The translations under genes were made by a program, and so were the position numbers. A stretch of DNA of 64,000 bases from Coriobacteriaceae bacterium. Lineage in GTDB: Bacteria; Actinomycetota; Coriobacteriia; Coriobacteriales; Coriobacteriaceae. A model generated the notes under the pieces. The model was given only the letters and a program-made list of their open reading frames with translations. It was not told the origin of the DNA and searched no databases. Of the stretch, positions 6,754-14,435 are shown piece by piece. Where the stretch lies: NCBI GenBank assembly GCA_025992855.1, contig DAJPGB010000001.1, positions 992,001 through 1,056,000 of the forward strand, in the 5' to 3' direction. Position 1 is the stretch's first letter. Each line of letters begins with the position of its first letter.

Positions 6754-8757
6754 ATGTCGAAGCAAGCGGTCGTTGGAATCTTGGCGCATGTCGATGCTGG
6801 CAAGACCACGTTGGCCGAGGCCATGCTGTTCAACGCGGGTCGTATTCGCAAGCGCGGCCACGTTGATGATGGCGACTCGCACCTGGACACTAACGAGATC
6901 GAGCGCGAGCGCGGTATTACGATCTTCTCGTCGCAGGCCGTACTCGACCATGGCGATACCCGCGTCATGCTCGTGGATGCGCCGGGGCATGTCGATTTCT
7001 CTGCCGAGGCGGAGCGCACGCTGCGCGCACTCGACTATGCGATTTTGGTTGTGGGCGCCAACGACGGCGTGCAGGGGCACACCGAAACCCTGTGGCGCCT
7101 GCTTGCGCGCTATGACATCCCGACGTTCATCTATATCAATAAAATCGATTTGGAGAATCCCGGCCGCGATGTTTTGCTGGCACAGCTTGGGCAGCGTCTT
7201 TCCGAAGGCTGCCTGGATGCCAACGAACTGCTGGCGGGCGGTGCCGTTCAGGAGGACGCTGCTGCGTTGGACGAGGCGGCGCTCGAGGAGTTTCTTGAAG
7301 CGGGTGAGCTTTCCGTCGCAACGCTGTCGCGCATGGTTGCCGAGCGCAAGCTCTTTCCCTGCTTTGCCGGCTCGGCGCTCAAGGACCAGGGCGTGGACGA
7401 GCTGCTGGATGGTATATGCGCGCTGATGCGTGAACGGGCATGGCACCCGGAGTTTGCCGCGCGCGTCTACCGTGTGAGCCGCGGGGATCGCGGCGAGCGC
7501 TTGGCATGGGTTAAAGTGACCGGCGGCACGCTGCATGCCAAACAGCTGATTAACGGACGTTCCGGCGCCGAGGCATGGGAGCAGAAGGTCGATCAGGTAC
7601 GCATCTATAACGGCGAAAAGTATGAGCTTGCCCAAGAAGTTGCTGCTGGCGGTATTTGTGCCGTGACGGGTCTTGCGCACGTTCGCCCAGGGGATGCCCT
7701 GGGCGCGGAACCTGCGAGCGATGCGCCCGTCATTGCGCCGGTCCTCACCTATACGGTGCTTCCGGGCGAACACGATGTCCACGCGGTGTTCAAAGCGCTG
7801 ACTGAGTTAGCGGACGAAGATCCCATGCTCGGCGTAAGCTGGAACACTCATCTTGAGCAGATTCATTTACAGCTGATGGGCGCCGTGCAACTCGAGGTCG
7901 TGCAGCGGGTGTTGGCCGATCGTTTTGGCCTTCCGGTTGCGTTTGAGTCTGGCGGCATTCTCTATAAGGAGACTATTTCGCAGCCGGTCGAGGGCGTGGG
8001 CCACTTTGAGCCGCTGCGCCACTATGCCGAGGTGCATCTGCGCCTGGAGCCGTTGCCAGCGGGTTCGGGCGTGCAGTTTGGCACCGTGACCTCGACCGAC
8101 GAGCTCGATCTTAACTGGCAACGTCTGGCGCTCACCAACGCCATGGAGCGCGATCACCTGGGCGTGCTGACCGGCTCTCCCATCACCGATGTGCGCATTA
8201 CGCTCACGGGCGGCCGCGCGCATGCCAAACACACCGAGGGTGGCGATTTTCGCCAGGCCACGTACCGTGCGATTCGACAGGGACTCATGCAGGCGCGTGA
8301 GGCGGATGCTGCGGTGCTGCTGGAGCCGTGGTATCGCTTTGAGCTCGAGGTGCCGGGGGAGTGTGTGGGCCGTGCGCTCTCGGATGCCACGCGTATGGGC
8401 GCCGAGTACGAGCCGCCGGCGATGCTGGGCGACCGCGCCAAGCTCCTAGGCCGCGTCCCCGCATCCGAGGTGCAGGATTATGCGTTGGAGGTGGCTGCCT
8501 ACACAAGCGGCCGCGGGCATCTGTACCTAGAGTTTGCCGGCTACGCGCCTTGTCATGATGCTGAGCGCGTGATCGAGGCGGCTGCCTACGAGCCCGAGGC
8601 CGATCTGCCCAACACGCCCGACTCGGTCTTCTGCTCTCACGGCGCCGGCTACACCGTCAAATGGTACGACGTACCCACCGCAGCCCACGTAAAGGTCGGT
8701 CCCGCCACCTTCCGCCCCTGGCGAGCGGCAGACGCGGAGTTTTTCGGCCACATGTGA
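6754..8757 (+). CDS. TetM-like ribosomal-protection GTPase (EF-G paralogue)
   Basis: A 667-residue translational GTPase. The G motifs are intact: AHVDAGKTT (G1), RERGIT (G2), DAPGH (G3), NKID (G4) and a GSAL-type G5. EF-G domains II-V follow, with GRAHAKHTEGGDFRQATYRA in domain IV. The C-terminus contains DSVFCSHGAGYTVKWYDVP, which I associate with the chromosomal TetM-like subgroup rather than with acquired Tet(M)/Tet(W). These factors remove blockers from, or remodel, the ribosome. Tetracycline resistance is possible but not shown. GAGGAGA precedes the ATG at 6754. The last two codons, ATG TGA, lie inside the hairpin element at 8751. Confidence 0.8.
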   Translation: MSKQAVVGILAHVDAGKTTLAEAMLFNAGRIRKRGHVDDGDSHLDTNEIERERGITIFSSQAVLDHGDTRVMLVDAPGHVDFSAEAERTLRALDYAILVVGANDGVQGHTETLWRLLARYDIPTFIYINKIDLENPGRDVLLAQLGQRLSEGCLDANELLAGGAVQEDAAALDEAALEEFLEAGELSVATLSRMVAERKLFPCFAGSALKDQGVDELLDGICALMRERAWHPEFAARVYRVSRGDRGERLAWVKVTGGTLHAKQLINGRSGAEAWEQKVDQVRIYNGEKYELAQEVAAGGICAVTGLAHVRPGDALGAEPASDAPVIAPVLTYTVLPGEHDVHAVFKALTELADEDPMLGVSWNTHLEQIHLQLMGAVQLEVVQRVLADRFGLPVAFESGGILYKETISQPVEGVGHFEPLRHYAEVHLRLEPLPAGSGVQFGTVTSTDELDLNWQRLALTNAMERDHLGVLTGSPITDVRITLTGGRAHAKHTEGGDFRQATYRAIRQGLMQAREADAAVLLEPWYRFELEVPGECVGRALSDATRMGAEYEPPAMLGDRAKLLGRVPASEVQDYALEVAAYTSGRGHLYLEFAGYAPCHDAERVIEAAAYEPEADLPNTPDSVFCSHGAGYTVKWYDVPTAAHVKVGPATFRPWRAADAEFFGHM

Positions 8758-8783
8758 CAAAGGGATAGCTCCTTTGTCACATG
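8751..8783. repeat. Hairpin element family B, copy 1
   Basis: Perfect 13-bp inverted repeat CATGTGACAAAGG with the seven-base loop GATAGCT. It overlaps the end of the TetM-like gene and supplies its final ATG TGA. Sister copies are at 12477-12511 and 13710-13740. No T-tract follows. Confidence 0.85.
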
Positions 8784-8786
8784 CTA

Positions 8787-8820
8787 TTGGTATAACTCGG
8801 TACAAGTTGGTATAACTATT
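8787..8820 (+). promoter_or_regulatory. 10-bp phased repeats in the promoter of AAA+ ATPase 1
   Basis: The sequence reads as consecutive decamers GGTATAACTC, GGTACAAGTT, GGTATAACTA, one per DNA turn. The exact 11-mer TTGGTATAACT occurs twice, 20 bases apart. The first copy offers a -35-like TTGGTA and the second a -10-like TATAAC, 18 bases apart, so the repeats coincide with a promoter. Comparable decamers precede ATPase 2 at 13641-13700. A site for the encoded winged-helix ATPase is an inference. Confidence 0.55.
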
Positions 8821-8850
8821 ACCAGGGTTTGCCAATCCGAGGAGGCCGAC

Positions 8851-9969
8851 ATGAACCCGAATCCCTTTAAGCCAACGGCAGGCAAGCGGCCTCCGATACT
8901 CATCGGTCGCGAGTCGGTCATCGAAGATTTTGAGGAAGGGCTCGACAACGGCGCTGGGGCGCCGGGCAGGCTCATGCTCATTACGGGAAACCGCGGCTGT
9001 GGCAAAACGGTTCTCCTACGGGAGCTGCAGCGTCTAGCCAGCGCGCGCGGATGGGCGGTTGTCTCCGATTCCGCTTCGCTTGGCTTATGCGACCGCTTGG
9101 CCGACGCGCTTCGCTCGAATAAACCCGTTGTGACGTCGTTGGAGTTCGGGCCGTCATTTGGCCGGATGTCGGTCGAGGCGGCGCGGGCAAAGGGCGAAAC
9201 GTTGCGAGGGCTGGTCAACGAGCGCCTCAAGAAACTCGGGCCGGGAAAGGGCTTACTGTTTGCGATTGACGAGGCCCAATCGGCGTCTATCGAGGAACTG
9301 GCGGCGCTGGCCGTTCTCTATCAGCAAGTGCTCGGAGATCAAGATGCCACGGGCTTGCTCGATAGCGACCAGCGCGGTCTTGCGCTGGTATTTGCCGGCT
9401 TGCCCAGCATGGTTGATGGCTTGCTCGAAGAGCCGAGCGTGACGTTTTTGCGCCGTGCCCAGCAGCGTGCGCTGGGGGCGATCTCTTTGCCCAAGGTGCG
9501 TGATTCATATATCCAGACGGTCAAAGACGCCGGTCTTTACGTTGACGCGGAGACGGCGGACCTTGCGGCACACAAGAGCATGGGGCATCCCTATATGGTT
9601 CAGCTGGTGGGATATTACATGTGGCGGTCTGCTGTCCGGCGTGACTCGCGGGTCATTGAAGAGTGCGATGTTGAGGCTGGGCACACGGATGCCATCTCCG
9701 AGTTCTATGAAGCAGTTGACGCGCCCCTGTATTACGGACTGCGCAGTCCACAGCGCCTCTTTATCGAGGCTATGGCGGTTGACGAGGACAAGCCGACGCG
9801 CATGGCGGACATCATTGAGCGTTGCGACCGAACCCAAAGCTGGGCGAGTAAATATCGCGCAAGCCTGATTCGCGAGCGCGTCATCGAGGCTGCCGGATAC
9901 GGCCTCGTCCGGTTTACCGTGCCCATGCTGGGCGCGTACATTCGCGATCGCGTTCTATGGCATGAGTAG
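8851..9969 (+). CDS. AAA+ ATPase with C-terminal winged helix (ORC/Cdc6-like), copy 1
   Basis: A 372-residue P-loop ATPase. Walker A is GNRGCGKT (residues 46-53) and Walker B LLFAIDEAQ (135-143). An arginine-bearing FLRRAQQRALG segment and a lid domain follow. The C-terminal 80 residues read as a winged helix (TRMADIIERC...YRASLIRERVIEAAGYG). The order matches archaeal-type ORC/Cdc6-like and STAND-like bacterial ATPases. GAGGAGG precedes the ATG. Its stop overlaps the start of the UvrA2-like gene by eight bases, so the two are probably co-translated. A paralogue lies at 12516-13616, opposite strand. DNA binding is inferred only from the winged helix. Confidence 0.8.
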   Translation: MNPNPFKPTAGKRPPILIGRESVIEDFEEGLDNGAGAPGRLMLITGNRGCGKTVLLRELQRLASARGWAVVSDSASLGLCDRLADALRSNKPVVTSLEFGPSFGRMSVEAARAKGETLRGLVNERLKKLGPGKGLLFAIDEAQSASIEELAALAVLYQQVLGDQDATGLLDSDQRGLALVFAGLPSMVDGLLEEPSVTFLRRAQQRALGAISLPKVRDSYIQTVKDAGLYVDAETADLAAHKSMGHPYMVQLVGYYMWRSAVRRDSRVIEECDVEAGHTDAISEFYEAVDAPLYYGLRSPQRLFIEAMAVDEDKPTRMADIIERCDRTQSWASKYRASLIRERVIEAAGYGLVRFTVPMLGAYIRDRVLWHE

Positions 9970-12475
9970 GGTGATAAGGGTGACGGAACAGAAGATGAGC
10001 CCGCAGGCTATCGAGGTACGTGGCGCACGTGTCCATAACCTCAAGGACATCGATATTGATATCCCGCTGGGAAGGCTCGTGGGTATTGCCGGCGTGTCGG
10101 GCTCGGGCAAGAGCTCGCTGGCGCTGGGGGTTCTTTATGCCGAGGGCTCACGCCGCTACCTGGAGGCGCTCAGCACCTATACTCGTCGTCGCCTGACGCA
10201 GGCTGAGCATGCACAGGTGGACGAGGTGCTGCATGTGCCGGCGGCGCTCGCGTTGCATCAGCGCCCCAGCGTTCCGGGCGTACGCTCGACCTTTGGCACC
10301 ATGACCGAGCTCAACAACAGCTTGCGCCTGCTCTTTAGCCGTTGCGCCCATCACGTGTGTCCGCACTGCGGAGCGCGCGTGGAGCCGAGCCTCAATGTAG
10401 CGGCGGGCCTGTCACTTATGTGTCCGTCATGCGGCCGCGAGTTCTATGCGCCGAGCGCCGAGGACCTTGCCTTTAACAGTGGCGGCGCGTGTCCCACCTG
10501 TGGCGGCACCGGTGTTATGCGCGAGGTGGATGAGGCGAGCCTGGTGCCCGATGAGTCCAAGACCATCAACGAAGGCGCGGTCCTTCCGTGGGGCACGCTC
10601 ATGTGGGACCTGATGAAGCAAGTTGCCGGTGAGATGGGCGTGCGCACCGACGTGCCGTTTAACCAGCTCACAGCGCATGAGCGCGATATCGTGTTCCATG
10701 GCCCTGCCGTTAAAAAGCACATCCTCTACGTGCCCAAAAACGGCGAGGGCGCCACGCCGCTCGACTTTACCTACTACAACGCCGTCTATACCGTCGAGAA
10801 TGCGCTTGCCAAGGTCAAGGACGACAAGGGCCTCAAACGTGTTGCGCGCTTTTTGCGCGAGGGGCCATGTCGTGATTGCGGCGGCACACGTCTTTCCGAG
10901 GCGGCGCGTCAGTCACAGGTGCGTGGCATCAATCTGGCACAGGCTGCAGCTATGACGCTGGGCGAGGCGATTGAGTGGGTGCACGGGGTGCCCGCAACGC
11001 TGCCGGCCGAGATGCGCCCCATGGCGACGGACATCTGTGATTCGTTCTTGATCACGGCTCGTCGTCTGGTTGACCTTGGCCTCGATTACCTTTCGCTCGA
11101 TCGCGCCGGCGCGACGCTTTCCACGGGCGAGCGCCAGCGTGTGCAGCTTGCCCGCGTGGTGCGAAATCGCTCGACGGGCGTGCTCTATGTACTGGACGAG
11201 CCCTCGATTGGCCTGCATCCGGCAAATGTCGATGGCCTGGTGGGCGTGATGCGCGACCTGGTGGGCGATGGCAACACGGTGGTCGTCGTCGACCACGATA
11301 CGCGCGTGCTGGCAGAGGCAGACTACCTGGTCGAGATGGGCCCCGTTGCCGGAGCGGGCGGCGGCAACGTGATTGCTGCCGGGACGGTGGATGAGGTCGA
11401 GCAATCGCGGAGTAGCCGCATTGCGTCGTTCCTCCGCTCGAATCCCAACCGCTTACGCCCGCAGGTAGCCGACGACGAAATGTTCGACCAAGGTCATATC
11501 CGCATGGCAACCGAGGTCATTCACACTGTTAAGCCACTCGAAGTTGATATCCCGCGCGGCCGGCTCGTCGCGGTGACAGGCGTTTCTGGCTCGGGCAAGA
11601 CGACGCTGGTGCTCGAGACGCTTATCCCTGCACTCAAGGCGCAGGCCGCGGGCGAGCGCCTGCCAGGTCATGTGCGCTGGGTGGATGCCGAAGGCATTGC
11701 GCGTGCCAACCTGATCGACGCCACGCCCATTGGTGCCAACGTGCGCTCGACGGTGGCGACTTATGCCGATATCCACGACGAGCTGCGCCGCGCCTTCGCC
11801 CGTACACCCGAGGCCAAGGCTGCCGGCTACAAGGCGGGCGCCTTTAGCTACAACACCGGCGCCCTTCGCTGTCCTACGTGCGATGGCACGGGCTCCATAT
11901 CGCTCGACGTTCAGTTTCTGCCCGATGTCGAGATTGTCTGCCCGGCATGCCGCGGCTCGCGCTACGCCGAGGCCGCCTCGCATATCCATCGCGAGGGCAA
12001 GGACGGGAGCCTGCTCACGTTGCCGCAGCTTATGGACATGAGTGTGGACGAGGCCCTCGACGCCACGGTGGGACTCAAGAAAGTTCAGACACGTCTGCAG
12101 ACCTTACATGACCTAGGTCTGGGCTACCTCACGCTCGGCGAGCCCACGCCGGCACTCTCGGGCGGCGAGGCACAGCGCCTTAAGCTCGCGAGCGAGATGG
12201 GCCGCGTACAGGATGATGCCGTATTCGTATTCGACGAGCCCACAATCGGCCTGCATCCGCTCGATGTGCAGGTTTTGCTGAATGTGTTTGACGGCCTGGT
12301 TGCCAAGGGCGCCACGGTCATCGTGATCGAACACGACCTCGACCTTATCCGTAACGCCGACTACGTGATTGATATGGGACCGGGCGGCGGCGACGCCGGC
12401 GGGCAAATCGTTTGCGCCGGCACACCGGGCGATATCGCAACTTGCTCCAAGAGCATCACCGGTTGCTACCTATAA
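9962..12475 (+). CDS. UvrA-like ABC ATPase, class II (UvrA2)
   Basis: An 837-residue double ABC ATPase. Walker A motifs are GVSGSGKS (44-51) and GVSGSGKT (near 540). ABC signatures are LSTGERQRVQLARVV and LSGGEAQRLKLASEM, with DEPSIGLHP and DEPTIGLHP. Zinc cysteine clusters CPHCG, CPTCGGTG, CRDCGG and CPTCDGTG are kept. The stretch after the first cysteine pair is very short, so the UvrB-binding domain of true UvrA is missing, as in UvrA2 proteins and drug-resistance UvrA homologues. Canonical excision repair is therefore unlikely. The ATG at 9962 lies inside the ATPase stop region; ATG 9995 is an alternative. A role in DNA-binding drug tolerance or defence is an inference. Confidence 0.85.
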   Translation: MSRVIRVTEQKMSPQAIEVRGARVHNLKDIDIDIPLGRLVGIAGVSGSGKSSLALGVLYAEGSRRYLEALSTYTRRRLTQAEHAQVDEVLHVPAALALHQRPSVPGVRSTFGTMTELNNSLRLLFSRCAHHVCPHCGARVEPSLNVAAGLSLMCPSCGREFYAPSAEDLAFNSGGACPTCGGTGVMREVDEASLVPDESKTINEGAVLPWGTLMWDLMKQVAGEMGVRTDVPFNQLTAHERDIVFHGPAVKKHILYVPKNGEGATPLDFTYYNAVYTVENALAKVKDDKGLKRVARFLREGPCRDCGGTRLSEAARQSQVRGINLAQAAAMTLGEAIEWVHGVPATLPAEMRPMATDICDSFLITARRLVDLGLDYLSLDRAGATLSTGERQRVQLARVVRNRSTGVLYVLDEPSIGLHPANVDGLVGVMRDLVGDGNTVVVVDHDTRVLAEADYLVEMGPVAGAGGGNVIAAGTVDEVEQSRSSRIASFLRSNPNRLRPQVADDEMFDQGHIRMATEVIHTVKPLEVDIPRGRLVAVTGVSGSGKTTLVLETLIPALKAQAAGERLPGHVRWVDAEGIARANLIDATPIGANVRSTVATYADIHDELRRAFARTPEAKAAGYKAGAFSYNTGALRCPTCDGTGSISLDVQFLPDVEIVCPACRGSRYAEAASHIHREGKDGSLLTLPQLMDMSVDEALDATVGLKKVQTRLQTLHDLGLGYLTLGEPTPALSGGEAQRLKLASEMGRVQDDAVFVFDEPTIGLHPLDVQVLLNVFDGLVAKGATVIVIEHDLDLIRNADYVIDMGPGGGDAGGQIVCAGTPGDIATCSKSITGCYL

Positions 12476-12476
12476 G

Positions 12477-12511
12477 CGATGTGACAAAGGGGCTGTCCCT
12501 TTGTCACATCG
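12477..12511. repeat. Hairpin element family B, copy 2
   Basis: Perfect 15-bp inverted repeat CGATGTGACAAAGGG with loop GCTGT. It lies exactly between the convergent 3' ends of the UvrA2-like gene and AAA+ ATPase 2, two bases after one stop and four before the other. It could work as a two-way terminator although no T-tract is present. Confidence 0.85.
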
Positions 12512-12515
12512 GCGT

Positions 12516-13616
12516 TTATTTAACGCATTGAGCAGCTAGATAGTCGCGGAAGAATGGCAATTCAAAGGCGACGACTCCGCGCCCGCGTTCTCCAATGATG
12601 CCGGCGTCAATCATGCGACGCCGGTAGCGGGAGACCTGCTGCGGCGAACGCTTAAGGCGCTCGACGAGGTCGGCGGTGGTGGACTCTTCCTCATCGTCAA
12701 GCATGGCGATAAGGAACCGCTTGTCCTCTGCGGTGAGTTCTCGATAGGTTGCTGCGAGAATTCGGTCATCCATCTCGTCGCGGGCGATTATGATTCCCTG
12801 TTTAAAGTCGCGCGACGAAATCTCTTTCGAGGTGCTCGTGAGATCCCAGGCGCGGTAACCAACAAGCTGCAATAGAAAGGGGAAGCCCGAAATCGAGCGA
12901 ACAGCCTTATCGATTCCCTCGGCATTCGCCACGCGATCGTTTTCCTGAATCGTTCGGATCAGGGCTTCGCGCACATCGTGGTCGGCGATTCGCCCCAGAT
13001 GATATTGCTGAGCACGGCGAAGAAACGAGACCGTCTTATGGCTTAGCAGTGTCGAGACGTTGTTGGGAAGTCCTGCCATGAGCAGGGCGACGCGCTTTCC
13101 GTCGGTCACAAAGTGCTGATATGTAGCTGCGAGTTGAATCATCTCGTCGAGCGTCGGATCGACCTCATCAACCGTGATGAGTAGCCCGGTGTCGGCCTCA
13201 TTGAGCTGGTCGATGATGTCACTCATGCGGTAACGCCAGGTCGAGACCTCATGGGCGTGATTGACCTCGATGCTGCCGAGAGACGCGATTCCAAGACCGG
13301 TAATTTCGAAATCGCTCGATAGATCAGTGAGGTGGGCTGCTGCCCGCTTTGCTCCGAGCTCGATTTCCTCAAGCATTCCTGGAAGCGCGGTTGTCTTTAC
13401 GGCAACCCAGCCATGGGATTCGGCCCTCGTCGCAAGCGACGACATGAGGGCGGTCTTGCCTGTTCCGCGTGCCCCCGAGAAGATAGAGGTCAGTTCCGGG
13501 CGTCTGCGCTGGCTTAAGAAAGCGCGGTCCAGATCACGAATGATCTGCTGCCTTCCGGCAAGGTGGGCGGGAACCTCACCAAAACTAGGAGTAAACGGGT
13601 TTTCGAGATACTCCAC
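12516..13616 (-). CDS. AAA+ ATPase with C-terminal winged helix, copy 2
   Basis: A 366-residue paralogue of the ATPase at 8851. Walker A is GARGTGKT (48-55), Walker B LLITVDEVD (145-152). The shared segments are FLRRAQQYHLGRI and GFPFLLQLVGYRAW (compare FLRRAQQRALGAI and GHPYMVQLVGYYMW in copy 1). The C-terminal winged helix is TTADLVERLKRSPQQVSRYR followed by AGIIGERGRGV. The GTG start at 13616 has AAGGAGG upstream. It is transcribed towards the UvrA2-like gene and is bracketed by hairpin elements on both sides. Divergence between the copies suggests old separation rather than recent duplication. Function unknown. Confidence 0.8.
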   Translation of the reverse strand: MEYLENPFTPSFGEVPAHLAGRQQIIRDLDRAFLSQRRRPELTSIFSGARGTGKTALMSSLATRAESHGWVAVKTTALPGMLEEIELGAKRAAAHLTDLSSDFEITGLGIASLGSIEVNHAHEVSTWRYRMSDIIDQLNEADTGLLITVDEVDPTLDEMIQLAATYQHFVTDGKRVALLMAGLPNNVSTLLSHKTVSFLRRAQQYHLGRIADHDVREALIRTIQENDRVANAEGIDKAVRSISGFPFLLQLVGYRAWDLTSTSKEISSRDFKQGIIIARDEMDDRILAATYRELTAEDKRFLIAMLDDEEESTTADLVERLKRSPQQVSRYRRRMIDAGIIGERGRGVVAFELPFFRDYLAAQCVK

Positions 13617-13640
13617 TGTGCCCTCCTTCAGCGTCTCGAG

Positions 13641-13700
13641 TTAACTTCATTTTATTCTAGTTAATTTCAGTTAAAAACGGTTAATTACGTTTAATTATAT
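13641..13700 (-). promoter_or_regulatory. Tandem 10-bp TTAA repeats upstream of AAA+ ATPase 2
   Basis: TTAA occurs at 13641, 13661, 13671, 13681 and 13691, in exact 10-bp register, giving decamers such as TTAATTTCAG and TTAATTACGT. This AT-rich island is unlike the flanking GC-rich DNA. Helically phased repeats suggest cooperative protein binding or intrinsic curvature. It occupies the promoter position of the ATPase gene and parallels the decamers at 8787-8820. Confidence 0.6.
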
Positions 13701-13709
13701 GGCGGTCGA

Positions 13710-13740
13710 ATGTGACAAAGGGACTGTTCCTTTGTCACAT
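13710..13740. repeat. Hairpin element family B, copy 3
   Basis: 12-bp inverted repeat ATGTGACAAAGG with loop GACTGTT. It overlaps the 3' end of trmL and supplies its last codons ATG TGA, exactly as copy 1 does for the TetM-like gene. Confidence 0.85.
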
Positions 13741-14334
13741 GCCCGTAAATCCTGTCTGGCGTAGGGCCTCGTAGAGGACGATGGCGGCGCTGTTGGAGAG
13801 GTTGAGTGCGTTGATGCGGTAGTCGTCGGGATTGACGAAGTTACCGCAGATGTCCTGCTGCAGGATGGCTTCGTGGCTGTCCTCGGTGTGCCCGAGCGAC
13901 TCCTCATGGGCCTCCCAAGCATCGGCGTTGTCGAGCGAGTCGCGATCGCGCAGCATGGGGATGCGCTCGCAGCGCTCGGGCGCCGCAGCGAGCAGCTCCT
14001 CGGGAATACCCGAGCTCTCGCTGCCAAAGACCAAGAAGTCGCCGTCGCGATAGGTACTTTGCGCATAGGTGCGGCGCGCCTTTTTAGTCAGTAGGTGCAG
14101 GCGCTCATCGGCGGGGGAGAGCCCGTTGCGCGCAAGGAAATCCTCCCAGCCGGCATAGGTCGTCACGTCCAAGTTTTGCCAGTAGCCCAGCCCGGCGCGA
14201 CGCACCGTCTTGTCGTCGAGCGAAAATCCCAGCGGCTCCACCAGATGCAGGCGGGCGCCGGTAACCACGCAGGTGCGGCCGATATTGCCCGTATTGGCCG
14301 GAATCTCGGGCGCATACAGCACGATGTTGAACAT
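13735..14334 (-). CDS. trmL: tRNA (cytidine/uridine-2'-O-)-methyltransferase TrmL
   Basis: A 199-residue SPOUT-fold methyltransferase. It begins MFNIVLYAPEIPANTGNIGR (motif 1), continues with HLVEPLGF, FGSESSGIPEELL (motif 2) and ends with ALNLSNSAAIVLYEALRQTG (motif 3), all characteristic of TrmL, which methylates the wobble ribose of tRNA-Leu. It is longer than the usual 155-165 residues: an acidic insertion of about 40 residues (RDRDSLDNADAWEAHEESLG onward, to NPDDY) sits between IPM and motif 3. AAGGAG precedes the ATG at 14334. The stop codon lies within a hairpin element. Confidence 0.88.
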   Translation of the reverse strand: MFNIVLYAPEIPANTGNIGRTCVVTGARLHLVEPLGFSLDDKTVRRAGLGYWQNLDVTTYAGWEDFLARNGLSPADERLHLLTKKARRTYAQSTYRDGDFLVFGSESSGIPEELLAAAPERCERIPMLRDRDSLDNADAWEAHEESLGHTEDSHEAILQQDICGNFVNPDDYRINALNLSNSAAIVLYEALRQTGFTGM

Positions 14335-14357
14335 GAATCTCCTTGGCTCAGAACGAA

Positions 14358-14396
14358 AAACCACCACGAAGGGGACAGGCACCTTCGTGGTGGTTT
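14358..14396. repeat. Hairpin element family C, copy 1
   Basis: Perfect 15-bp inverted repeat AAACCACCACGAAGG around the nine bases GGACAGGCA, between the CobW stop and the trmL start. A near-identical copy is at 59639-59677. Confidence 0.85.
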
Positions 14397-14435
14397 GGCG
14401 GTTACGTAGGCAGAAAAATGCCCGCTTGGATATAC

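Noticed and set aside
6541..7782. 413-residue open frame opposite the TetM-like gene
   Set aside because: No motifs, and it runs antisense through conserved G motifs of the GTPase.
8751..13740. Plasmid or chromosomal origin suggested by ORC/Cdc6-like ATPases and iteron-like repeats
   Set aside because: No replication initiator, DnaA boxes or partition genes are nearby, and ordinary chromosomal genes lie on both sides; regulation of the ATPase genes is a simpler reading.
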